The notes beneath the pieces were generated by a model. That model had not been told where the DNA came from and did no database searches. It saw nothing but the letters and a program-made list of their open reading frames with translations. A stretch of 64,000 nt of DNA from Streptomyces sp. NBC_00576 (GTDB lineage: Bacteria; Actinomycetota; Actinomycetes; Streptomycetales; Streptomycetaceae). Below, piece after piece: positions 53,804 to 61,764 of the stretch. The position numbers were made by a program, and so were the translations under genes. Numbering within the stretch: position 1 is the first letter of the stretch; every line of letters starts with the position of its first letter. Location: contig NZ_CP107780.1 in NCBI RefSeq assembly GCF_036345175.1, forward strand, positions 5,270,001 through 5,334,000. The letters run 5' to 3'.

Positions 53804-54528
53804 TTTTGCTTTGCCTTTGCGTGATGAACAGTGACCGTGGCTCCGCCCCCTACGGAAGAGGTCTCGCCAGGCTCCCGGGAAGGGAATCTCGCGTGAATCC
53901 TATACCGCCCACGGTGGCCGTTTATGGCCATGGCGCCAAGCTGCCAATGGTTCACACAAAGTCAGCCACCCGGGGTGCGATCCTCGGAGCGTGTATGCCA
54001 TTCACCTGGAAACCCCCCATTGCAAATTCGGGCAAAATTGGATCAATCTCTGCGAAGTCGCCGCACTCGTCCCCAGGGTCTCCACATGCCGGATCGAACA
54101 TGTCCACCTGGCCCGGCACCACCAGGCACCTAATCTCGGGGCGATTTTCCTGACCGCCGAGTCCGCCGCCGCCGCGGGCTCCGGGGTGCTGGTGGCGACG
54201 CGCGAGCTACTGGCGGGCACCCGTCGCACCGGCCGGTCGAAGTTCCACATTCCGGCGCCCGGCCGACGGCCAGGACTGTGCCACGGGGTCGTCTCCGTGT
54301 TCACGGACCCGTGTGGCTGCGAAATGGCCAGCTCATGCCAGTGCATGTTGATGCCACCGAATTTGCTTGCCTCACCGATCGACGGCTGACAAATTATTGC
54401 TCAGCGGCCAGGAAGCAGAAAAGTCCACTCGGACATTTCCTCCGGCCGCAGTTATGAGCAGAATTTCGTCCACGCCGTCAAGGCCATCGAGGTCATTGAG
54501 GCCTTCAGTTCAATTGAGGCAGGATCCG
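53804..54528. promoter_or_regulatory. Long divergent region between leuS and the biosynthetic operon
   Basis: 725 bp with lower GC than the rest and no gene I can support. It must hold the leuS promoter (on minus a TATAGGAT sequence near 53901-53908 is a possible -10) and the promoter for the rightward operon. The length permits an untranslated leader or attenuator for leuS; I could not identify a T-box. Frames at 53991-54389 (+) and 54002-54346 (-) have no Streptomyces-like codon bias. Confidence 0.4.
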
Positions 54529-54681
54529 ATGCGCCGCACTTTTCTCCTTTTCATCATTCCCTGCACCGTTCTCGTCGCGGTGTTCGGCACCGCGGAGGTG
54601 ATCCCGGAGGCCACAGGCACCGGCACGGTGACGGAGGCGACGACAACCACAACGGCACCGGACAGCTGGGGCTGGGACTGA
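54529..54681 (+). CDS. 50-residue peptide with hydrophobic N-terminus
   Basis: Starts MRRTFLLFIIPCTVLVAVFG, a positively charged and then strongly hydrophobic segment like a signal peptide or anchor. It continues TAEVIPEATGTGTVTEATTT and ends TTAPDSWGWD. GAGGCAGGA 5-7 nt upstream supports translation. It is the first gene of the rightward operon, about 115 bp before the synthetase paralogue. It could be a small exported protein or, more speculatively, a precursor peptide (aromatic WGWD tail). No leader motif of a known RiPP class is visible. Confidence 0.5.
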   Translation: MRRTFLLFIIPCTVLVAVFGTAEVIPEATGTGTVTEATTTTTAPDSWGWD

Positions 54682-54798
54682 CTCCGCCCGACGGCACGCC
54701 GCCGGCCGTTCACCGCTTTCCGCGCTTCCCACCGGACATCCGTCGCGATGCCGCGCCCGGACCGATCCCACTATGAACATCAACTGGGAGATCTCACC

Positions 54799-55803
54799 AT
54801 GTCCACTCTTCCTTCCCAGGTCTGGAAGAACACCAGCAACTACCACCTCGAAGTGCTGCGCAACCCCTGGTACCGGGCGGTCGCCCGGCTGCAGAACAGC
54901 ATCAGCGAACTCACCCTCGACTACTGGCGGGCCCGCGGCGGTCAGACCCTGCACCTGCCCGTCACCACCGGTTCCATTTCCAGCCCCATGGGACGGGGCA
55001 GCGACTCGCTCCCGGTCAGCGTCGACCTGATGGGCGCACCCACCTACCTCGCGGACTCGATGCAGTTCATGCTCGAATTCGGCTGCCGGCTGACCGGAAC
55101 CGACGCCTACTACGTCATGCCGTCCTTCCGGGGCGAGGACGCCGACGCCACCCACCTGTGCCAGTTCTTCCACAGCGAGGCCGAGATCGTCGGCGGCCTC
55201 GACGAGATGATGGCGACGGTCGAGGACTACCTGCGCCAGTTGGCCGCCGGTCTGCTGGAGCGCGACGCGAGCGTCGTCGAGGGCTGCGGCGGAGACCTGA
55301 CCCGGCTCGAACGGCTCGCCTCCGGGCAGCAGTTCAGGCGGATCACCTTCGACGAGGCGGCCGAACTCCTCGGCGGGGCCGGCATCGAGGACCAGGGCGG
55401 TTGGCGCACCCTCACCAGGGAGGGGGAGCGGCTGCTCATGGACAAGCTCGGCGAATTCCTCTGGGTGACGCACTGGGACCACCTCGCCGTCCCCTTCTAC
55501 CAGGCGTTCGGCGACCCCGAAGGCCGTACCGCCCTCAACGCCGATCTGCTGTTCGGGATGGGCGAAGTCGTGGGCGCGGGAGAACGCCATGTGACGGCCG
55601 AGGACGTACGCCGTGCGCTCGATCTCCACCAGGTCGATGCCGAGGCGTACGGCTGGTACCTGGAGATGCGGGACTTCGCGCCGTTGCGCACCTCGGGATT
55701 CGGGCTCGGCATCGAGCGCTTCCTGATGTGGGTGCTCGACCACGACGACATCCGCGACTTCCAGCTGCTGCCGCGCCGCAACGGCCACAACATCGTTCCC
55801 TGA
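54799..55803 (+). CDS. Class IIb aminoacyl-tRNA synthetase paralogue (AsnRS/AspRS-like core, no anticodon domain)
   Basis: 334 aa. It contains only the class II catalytic core: motif 2 region YVMPSFRGEDADATHLCQFF, with HSEAEI after it (about 105-130), and motif 3 GFGLGIERFLMWVL near residue 300. The AsnRS-like YLADSMQFMLEFGCRL precedes motif 2. The N-terminal OB-fold anticodon domain of AspRS/AsnRS (about 100-130 residues) is absent. Such cores, like archaeal AspRS-related asparagine synthetase, activate an acid as adenylate and pass it to a small amine. So it probably forms an amide in the product. ATG with GGGAG upstream. Confidence 0.75.
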   Translation: MSTLPSQVWKNTSNYHLEVLRNPWYRAVARLQNSISELTLDYWRARGGQTLHLPVTTGSISSPMGRGSDSLPVSVDLMGAPTYLADSMQFMLEFGCRLTGTDAYYVMPSFRGEDADATHLCQFFHSEAEIVGGLDEMMATVEDYLRQLAAGLLERDASVVEGCGGDLTRLERLASGQQFRRITFDEAAELLGGAGIEDQGGWRTLTREGERLLMDKLGEFLWVTHWDHLAVPFYQAFGDPEGRTALNADLLFGMGEVVGAGERHVTAEDVRRALDLHQVDAEAYGWYLEMRDFAPLRTSGFGLGIERFLMWVLDHDDIRDFQLLPRRNGHNIVP

Positions 55804-55825
55804 CCGCCCTTTCCCGTTCGGTTTC

Positions 55826-55901
55826 GCGCCCCTTCAGCGCCCCTTCAGCACCCCTTCAGCGCCTCTTCGCGTCCCTTTCGCATCTCTTTCGCGTCCTTTT
55901 T
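55826..55901. repeat. 11-bp tandem repeats between synthetase-like and methyltransferase genes
   Basis: About seven units of GCGCCCCTTCA drifting to GCGTCCCTTTC, with strand asymmetry (pyrimidine-rich on plus). They lie in the 132-bp gap between the two genes, 35 bp ahead of the methyltransferase ATG. Confidence 0.75.
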
Positions 55902-55935
55902 GTGATGCTTCCGGCATTTCTCCACAGGAGTTCCC

Positions 55936-56799
55936 ATGACCACCGCCGCGCCCGTCCGTACCCTTTCCCCGGACGAGGTCCAGCACCTCAACTTCTCGCA
56001 GACCGTCGGCCTCGTGAACGAGCCGAACATGTGCTCCGGCGGTGCCGCCACGATCCGGTCCGTACTGCACCGCGTCCCCGGTCTCGGCGTCGGCGACCGG
56101 ATCCTGGAGGTCGGCAGCAACACCGGCTTCTCCGTGCTGGAGATGGCCAGTGCCACCAAGTGCGACGTCCACGGCATCGACATCGAGGAGTCGTCGGTCC
56201 GGTTCTCCCGGAACAAGGCAGCCGCTCTCGGCCTCGACAACGCCCACTTCGACGTTGGGGACGGCACGCGCATCGCCTTCCCCGACGAGCACTTCGACCT
56301 GCTCTTCGCCAGCAACGTGACGTCGTTCATCCCTGATCGCGGGCGTGCCATCGACGAATACCATCGCGTCCTCAAGCGCTTCGGCGTGCTCGCCGCGGTG
56401 CCGATCTTCTACCACCGCCGTCCCCCGGCCCGACTGCTGGCCGAGGTCGAACAGGCGATCGGAGCCCCGCTTCCGCGCTTCAGCCGCGCCGACTGGGAGG
56501 ACATGTTCGGCCGCCCCGGTTCCGAACTGTTCTTCTCGGAGGAGTACGAGTACCTCGACCTGAGCCCGGAGCAGATCGACGCCTACGTCGCCGCGGTCCT
56601 CGCCCAGCCCTGCAACGACGACATGGGCCAGGAGCTGAAGGAGGCCGCCGGCCGCCGGCTGCACTACTTCTACACCCTGTTCAACGAGAACCTCGGATAC
56701 GCCCGCTACGCGATCCTTCTCTACCGCAAGAGCGCGCCGACCACGTTCCCCATCCTGCACGCCTCCGCGCCGGTCCCGGGCACGGCCCTGTCCCGATGA
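55936..56799 (+). CDS. SAM-dependent class I methyltransferase
   Basis: 287 aa. Rossmann methyltransferase: motif I ILEVGSNTGFSVLEMA (about 56-71), acidic residue in VHGIDIEESSVRFSRNKAAA, and FDVGDGTRIAFPDEHFDLLF. C-terminal half is family-specific. It methylates O, N or C of an unknown biosynthetic intermediate. AGGAG before the ATG; its stop overlaps the GNAT start (ATGA). Confidence 0.88.
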   Translation: MTTAAPVRTLSPDEVQHLNFSQTVGLVNEPNMCSGGAATIRSVLHRVPGLGVGDRILEVGSNTGFSVLEMASATKCDVHGIDIEESSVRFSRNKAAALGLDNAHFDVGDGTRIAFPDEHFDLLFASNVTSFIPDRGRAIDEYHRVLKRFGVLAAVPIFYHRRPPARLLAEVEQAIGAPLPRFSRADWEDMFGRPGSELFFSEEYEYLDLSPEQIDAYVAAVLAQPCNDDMGQELKEAAGRRLHYFYTLFNENLGYARYAILLYRKSAPTTFPILHASAPVPGTALSR

Positions 56800-57512
56800 C
56801 CGCGCAACCGTCTGCCACGCAGGCCGGACAGCAGCATGGCCACTGGCCGCTGTTCGGTCTGGTGGTCCGCACCCCGAGGCTGGAGCTGAGGGTGCCCACG
56901 GACACCGACTACGAGGCGGTCTGCGACGTCGCCGTCGACGGAATCCACGATCCGGGCACCACGCCCTTCGCCGTGGACTGGACGGACGCCCCGCCTCACC
57001 TTCTGCGCCGCAACGCCTTCCAGTTCCTGTGGAGCACGCGGGCGTCGTGGTCGAAGGAGGCCTGGCACCTGGAGTTCGCGGTGTACCACCAGGGCCGGCC
57101 CATCGGTATGAAGGGCCTGTGGGCCACGGACTTCGGCGCTCTCGGCGAGTTCTCCACCGGCTCCTGGCTGGGCCGCGAGTTCCAGGGGCAGGGGTTCGGC
57201 AAGGAGATGCGGGCCGCCGTGCTCCACTTCGCGTTCGCCGGCCTCGGCGCACGCTGGGCGACCAGCCAGGTCTTCGAGGACAACCCCGCCTCCATCGCCG
57301 TGAACCGGTACCACGGCTACCAGGACGACGGTTTCGAACTGCGGCTGCGCCGGGGCAGCCCCGTCCGCTGGCTGCGCCACCGGCTGGCCGCCGACACCTG
57401 GCTGACCGCTCCGCGCGACGGGGGAATCGGCATCGAGGGCCTGGACACGTGCCGCGAGATGTTCGCCCCACGCCCTCGACCGGTGCCGGTGCCGGTGCCG
57501 GTGCCGACATGA
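56796..57512 (+). CDS. GNAT family N-acetyltransferase (RimJ/RimL-like)
   Basis: 238 aa. RimJ-like opening LVVRTPRLELRVPTDTDYEA, acetyl-CoA loop LGREFQGQGFGKEMRAAVLH (Q/RxxGxG/A) and VFEDNPASIAVNRYHGYQDD. Acetylates an amine. It could modify the product or detoxify it; the MccE C-terminal domain that acetylates processed microcin C is a precedent for immunity. The C-terminus is a VP repeat (PVPVPVPVPT) from a CCGGTG microsatellite. ATGA overlaps at both ends, so it is translated with its neighbours. Confidence 0.85.
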   Translation: MTAQPSATQAGQQHGHWPLFGLVVRTPRLELRVPTDTDYEAVCDVAVDGIHDPGTTPFAVDWTDAPPHLLRRNAFQFLWSTRASWSKEAWHLEFAVYHQGRPIGMKGLWATDFGALGEFSTGSWLGREFQGQGFGKEMRAAVLHFAFAGLGARWATSQVFEDNPASIAVNRYHGYQDDGFELRLRRGSPVRWLRHRLAADTWLTAPRDGGIGIEGLDTCREMFAPRPRPVPVPVPVPT

Positions 57513-58591
57513 CGACGCCGGAACCCCAGGTACAGAAGTCGTCCGTACGGCCCCTCACACGTGGGCCCGTACGGACCCTGGGCCTGTGGACGCCGTCCTC
57601 GCCGGCCCCGGCGTTGTTCCCGCGCCGCACCGCACGCGCCCTGGCCGCGCTCCGGCACGCCGGCTGGGACCATCGCGCCGCGGAGAGCTTCGCGGGGGTG
57701 AGCCGGGCGAGTGCCGCACATCCCCGCGAACTCGCCGCCGAACTGCACGCGCTCGTCGAGACCGGTGTGGACGCCGTCCTCGCCTCTGCCGGGGGCTGGA
57801 CGGCGGGCCTGGTGCTGCCGTACCTCGACTTCGGCCTGCTGCGCGCCGCCCAGGTGCCGCTGATCGGCTACAGCGACGTCTCGGTGCTGTTGTGGGCCTT
57901 CGCGGCCCAGGGCATACCGGCGGTCCACGGGCCCATGCTCGTATCGGAGTTCGGTCATTTCACCGGCCCGTTCCCCTACACCCTCGACGGTCTGCGGAAC
58001 GCGCTGGCGGGTACGGGCGGTGTGCTGCGGCCCCCCACCCACTCGACCGAGGACAACCCCTGGTGGGACCGCGAGGACGAACGCGCTCTTCGGACGTCCC
58101 CCGCGTCCCCCTGGCGGGTGATACAGCACGGTCACGCCCGGGGCCGCCTGCTTGCCGGGTGCCTTCCGGCCGTCACCAGCCTGTTCGGTACGCCCCACAT
58201 GCCGCCGACCGACGGCAAAGTCCTCTTCCTCGAGGACTTCGGTATGGCTCCGGACCGCTTTCTCTCGCTGCTCGCGCAGTGGCACAACTCAGGGCGTCTT
58301 CAACGGCTGGCCGGCCTCGTCCTGGGGCGGCGCGGCCGAGCCTCGGCGGCGCCCGGCGGCTACGCCGACTTCGACGACGCGCTGCTGCACCTGCTCGACG
58401 GCACCTCCATGCCCGTGGTCGCCGACGTCGACTTCGGCCACACGGAGCCCCGGCTGTCCCTGCCGCTGGGTGCCGAGGTGGACGTGAACACCGATCCACT
58501 GCGCCTTCATGTCGCGGGTCACGCAGGAACACACCTACGGAACGACAGAGACAACAGAGAGAAAGAGGAGACGAGGGGGATGCTCCCGTGA
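57509..58591 (+). CDS. S66 family serine peptidase (LD-carboxypeptidase/MccF-like)
   Basis: 360 aa. Catalytic triad consistent with S66: Ser122 in IGYSDVSVL, Glu242 in LFLEDFGMAPDR and His311 in VDFGHTEPRL. Other conserved pieces: SAGGWTAGLVLPYLDF and LAGLVLGRRG. MccF members hydrolyse the amide between the acyl amino acid and AMP in microcin C-type and aminoacyl-sulfamoyl compounds, giving self-immunity; LdcA members trim cell-wall peptides. In this cluster immunity or product maturation is more likely than cell-wall recycling. ATG start overlapping the upstream stop. Confidence 0.85.
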   Translation: MTTPEPQVQKSSVRPLTRGPVRTLGLWTPSSPAPALFPRRTARALAALRHAGWDHRAAESFAGVSRASAAHPRELAAELHALVETGVDAVLASAGGWTAGLVLPYLDFGLLRAAQVPLIGYSDVSVLLWAFAAQGIPAVHGPMLVSEFGHFTGPFPYTLDGLRNALAGTGGVLRPPTHSTEDNPWWDREDERALRTSPASPWRVIQHGHARGRLLAGCLPAVTSLFGTPHMPPTDGKVLFLEDFGMAPDRFLSLLAQWHNSGRLQRLAGLVLGRRGRASAAPGGYADFDDALLHLLDGTSMPVVADVDFGHTEPRLSLPLGAEVDVNTDPLRLHVAGHAGTHLRNDRDNREKEETRGMLP

Positions 58592-59097
58592 ACCGGAATG
58601 CCCACCTGCTGCCGGTCTCCCAGATCGAACTCACCTGGCGGCGCGACCTGTTCGACAGCATGCGCGGGATCGGCTGGGAGCGCATGCCCGCGGCATTCGC
58701 CCTCCCGGTGAGTGGTCCCGAAGCCGACTACCGAGGTGCTTCGGTGCCACCCGGAGTCGCCTTCAGCACCGAACGCCGGGCCACCTCGGCCATGGGATCG
58801 CGGACCTTCACGCTGCGCACACTGGACCTGGACTTCGAGCTCGTGGGCCGCGTGCGGCTGCGCCGGGCCGGGGTGGACCAGCACTTCTACTCCCTCGCCC
58901 ACGCGCTGGACGGCGACGACCTGGTTTCCGACGTACTGCTGGCCGAGGCATGGGCACGCACCCGTACGTTCGCGGCGGAGCCCACAACCGGCGTACTGGA
59001 GCGGTACTTCGCGCGTCTCGAACATCGGGTCGAGCAGATCGACACCAAGTTGATCCGGTTCCGGCTGGCCGCCTGGAGGCCCCGTCATGCTGACTGA
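58588..59097 (+). CDS. Unknown protein coupled to the synthetase-like gene
   Basis: 169 aa from GTG 58588, which overlaps the peptidase stop (GTGA). No recognised family. It includes LTWRRDLFDSMRGIGWERMP, MGSRTFTLRTLDLDFELVGR and GVDQHFYSLAHALDGDDLVS, a mixed alpha/beta pattern without membrane helices. It overlaps the downstream synthetase-like gene by 11 bp, suggesting a tight partner, perhaps a missing domain of that enzyme supplied in trans. Function unknown. Confidence 0.7.
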   Translation: MNRNAHLLPVSQIELTWRRDLFDSMRGIGWERMPAAFALPVSGPEADYRGASVPPGVAFSTERRATSAMGSRTFTLRTLDLDFELVGRVRLRRAGVDQHFYSLAHALDGDDLVSDVLLAEAWARTRTFAAEPTTGVLERYFARLEHRVEQIDTKLIRFRLAAWRPRHAD

Positions 59098-60307
59098 CGT
59101 GGGCAAGGGGTTCCTGCCCTACCAGCGGCGTCTGGTCGCCGCCGGAATGATGAGCCGGTTCCGGCTGGCCCGTGGTGTCACCAATCTGACCGGCGCCGGG
59201 CTGGACCTCGCAGACCGGGTCATCGCCGCCATGACGGCCGGGGCCGGCCGCCGCTGGGACCTGGAACTGGTGGCCCATCCGCCGCTCTGCCGGTCCGACG
59301 CGACCTGGCGGTTCGCCAAGCAGATGTCGGCCGCGTTCGACTGCTACGAGCTGGCTCCGCAGGAGTACCTGTGGTTCGACACCAACCTGGCGCACCTCGA
59401 CTGGCTGCGGGAGCGGATCGGCGGGACCGGCGAGCAGCCGCTGCCCCGGGCCGTGGCCTCCAGCGACGGCGTCTACCGTCCGGTGGCCGACGTAAGCGCA
59501 CTGATCCGGGACGAGTTCATCGCGCCGTCCCTGGGCGTCCACATCGCCGCCCACACCGCCGGCCGGACCGAAGCCTGGCGCGGAATCCTGGATCTCGTGG
59601 CGGAGGTGGCCCAGGCGGTGGGCGTCCCCGGCCTCCTGGTGGAACGCCGGGCCCCGGCCCACTACGCGCGGCGTGCCGTGGCAGCCGTACTGCCCTCGCC
59701 GCAGGGTCTGCTGGAGCCGTGGATGCTGGCGTACGAGCTCGGTCCGGACTTCGACACGTACCTGGGCCGCCCGGACGTCAGCGTGTTCGAGATCGGCATC
59801 ACCAGCAGGGTGCTGGCCTTCGCCGCGCAGCTCCAGAACACCCGTGCGGCCGTGTTCGGCAGCGGGGTCACTCCCACCCAGGTGGCCATCGACCTGCGCG
59901 CGGCCGGAGCGGACGACGTCGGTCTCCGGGAGCGGTCGCTCTCCCGGACCGCGGGTCTGCGCACGAGCCACGTCACCGTGGGCGACCGTTCCGGACGGCC
60001 GGTCCAGCCGCCCACGATCGACGGCCTGGCCCCCGTCCTCCACAACCCTTCACGGGACAGCTACCGGCTGCTCCTGGAGGACTACCGGATCGAGCACCCC
60101 TGCGACCGGTCGCTCCCCGACGTGGTCGCACTGGCCGACCGTCGGCTGCGGGCCACCCAGGAAGACCTGCTCAGCAACCGACTCGGCGATGCGCTCACCG
60201 ACACCGAACCCGTCAGGGACGGCGAAAGCCCTCCCCCGGGCACCGTCCTGGCCGGCCTGCCGGGCGCCTGGGCCGGTGCCCGGCTCGATCCGCGCATCCT
60301 CGGCTGA
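59087..60307 (+). CDS. Degenerate class IIa aminoacyl-tRNA synthetase-like protein (ProRS-like)
   Basis: 406 aa. The region about 138-182 (LIRDEFIAPSLGVHIAAHTA, GRTEAWRGILDLVAEVAQAV) follows the ProRS pattern REF...H.AHAT..EA...L..YA. Next come VERRAPAHYARRAVAAVLP and LAYELGPDF, comparable to the ProRS GADYTYTVEA region. VFEIGITSRVLAFAAQ, then AAVFGSGVTPTQVAIDLRA recall motif 3 and the start of the anticodon domain. Standard motif 2/3 arginines are not fully conserved. It may activate or transfer an amino acid in the pathway. The match is by eye; confidence in the class assignment is low. Confidence 0.6.
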   Translation: MLTDVGKGFLPYQRRLVAAGMMSRFRLARGVTNLTGAGLDLADRVIAAMTAGAGRRWDLELVAHPPLCRSDATWRFAKQMSAAFDCYELAPQEYLWFDTNLAHLDWLRERIGGTGEQPLPRAVASSDGVYRPVADVSALIRDEFIAPSLGVHIAAHTAGRTEAWRGILDLVAEVAQAVGVPGLLVERRAPAHYARRAVAAVLPSPQGLLEPWMLAYELGPDFDTYLGRPDVSVFEIGITSRVLAFAAQLQNTRAAVFGSGVTPTQVAIDLRAAGADDVGLRERSLSRTAGLRTSHVTVGDRSGRPVQPPTIDGLAPVLHNPSRDSYRLLLEDYRIEHPCDRSLPDVVALADRRLRATQEDLLSNRLGDALTDTEPVRDGESPPPGTVLAGLPGAWAGARLDPRILG

Positions 60308-60359
60308 CGACCGTCCCGCCGCCCGCCCGCCCTGCGCCCCATGACGAGAAAGAACACCT

Positions 60360-61721
60360 GTGCCCACTGACCCGACACCATCTCAGGAGAACCTGTTCGG
60401 CCTGCGCCGGGGCGAACTGGAGGATATCGGTGGCCTCATCCCCTGGCTCGAACACCAAGACGGGGTCCTGACGGTCGAGGGCACCCCGTTCCACCAGCTC
60501 TGGGACTCCGAGGACCCGTGGCTGGTCTACCTGCCCGGCCGCGCACGCGACAACGCCCGCTCGTTGCGGGACGCCTTCGCACGCCACTTCGACGTCTCCC
60601 TGCACTTTCCGCTCAAGAGCTGTTACGTCCCCGCCATCGCCACCGCTCTCCGGGCTGACGGACACGGCGTCGAGGTCATGAGCAGCCTGGAGTGGCGCCT
60701 GGCCCGCCGGTTCGGCTTCGCTCCGGAGCAGGTAGTGGCCAACAGCCCGGCCCGTACGGTCGGTCACCGGCGCGAACTGGTCGCCGCGGGCGCAGGCCTG
60801 ATCGGTGTGGACAGCGTCGAGGAACTGGAGCGCGTCGAGCACGAGGCACGGTCCCAGGGCCGGGTGGCGAACATCGCCCTGCGGGTGAACACCCTCGACG
60901 AACCGGGCGCGTTCTTCTCGGCAGGCTCGAAGCTCGGCGCGGACCTCGACGGTGCCGCCGAACTCATCGAGCGGGCCCTGTCCTCGCCCTCGTGTTCGGT
61001 GACGGCCCTGCACGCGCACCAGTTGAGGCACTGCACCGACGCCGGGATGTTTTACCGCATGGTCCGGGGCCTGGCCGAACTCGCGGTGCACAGTGCCCCG
61101 CCGAACCGGCCGTTCCCGGTCCTGAACCTCGGCGGCGGGCTGGAGTCGCGCTTCCTGCTGGAACGTGCGGGCAGCACCGCTCACGACTTCGCCGACGCAG
61201 CCCGGGACGCGCTGGCCATCCTTGCGACGCCGCCCTCTCTGGTGCTGGAGCCCGGCCGGTACACCGTCGGGGACGCGGCCATCGGCTTCAGCAACGTGAT
61301 CGGGAAGAAGGTGAACTCCCAGGAGACCTGGCTGATCTCCGATCTCTCCTCCAACATCCTCATCCCGTTGCCCGACCTCGCCTACCATCCGCTGCCGCTC
61401 CGGCTGTCCCCCGATACAGCGTGGGAGCGGGCGCACGTCGGTGACGCGACCTGCGCGCCCTCCCACCTGTGCCGGTCGGCGGACCTCCCCGTCACCGTCG
61501 AGCAGGACGGGCTGGCGGTACTCAACTGCGGCGCCTACACCAGCGTGTACGCGGAGCTGTGGGCCTTCCCACTGCCCCACATCGGCGTGTACGAGAACGG
61601 CCGGCTGCGGGAGGTCTTCGGCCCGGCGCAGGAATCGGTCATGTTCGACGCCCTGTACGGAGCCGCGGGCCGGTCCGTCGCTCACACCGGTCCGCGGCGC
61701 GCTGTCGCCGGCCCGTCCTGA
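60360..61721 (+). CDS. PLP-dependent decarboxylase, fold III (DAP/ornithine decarboxylase-like)
   Basis: 453 aa. PLP Lys86 in LHFPLKSCYVPAI, phosphate-binding NLGGGLESRF and EPGRYTVGDAA, and a C-terminal beta domain with GDATCAPSHLCRSADLP and CGAYTSVYAELW. These match LysA/ODC topology, but the substrate Cys loop and LPLK in place of YAVKAN depart from housekeeping LysA. It probably decarboxylates a D- or L-amino acid intermediate, generating an amine. GTG start, 52 bp after the previous gene. Confidence 0.85.
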   Translation: MPTDPTPSQENLFGLRRGELEDIGGLIPWLEHQDGVLTVEGTPFHQLWDSEDPWLVYLPGRARDNARSLRDAFARHFDVSLHFPLKSCYVPAIATALRADGHGVEVMSSLEWRLARRFGFAPEQVVANSPARTVGHRRELVAAGAGLIGVDSVEELERVEHEARSQGRVANIALRVNTLDEPGAFFSAGSKLGADLDGAAELIERALSSPSCSVTALHAHQLRHCTDAGMFYRMVRGLAELAVHSAPPNRPFPVLNLGGGLESRFLLERAGSTAHDFADAARDALAILATPPSLVLEPGRYTVGDAAIGFSNVIGKKVNSQETWLISDLSSNILIPLPDLAYHPLPLRLSPDTAWERAHVGDATCAPSHLCRSADLPVTVEQDGLAVLNCGAYTSVYAELWAFPLPHIGVYENGRLREVFGPAQESVMFDALYGAAGRSVAHTGPRRAVAGPS

Positions 61722-61764
61722 ATTCCCGTAGAAGAACGGCGTGAAAATGGGGAGTCGAAAAACA

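Noticed and set aside
53991..54389. 132-aa plus-strand frame upstream of the biosynthetic operon
   Set aside because: Third-position GC is low, no ribosome site, no recognisable sequence; an equally long opposite-strand frame overlaps it.
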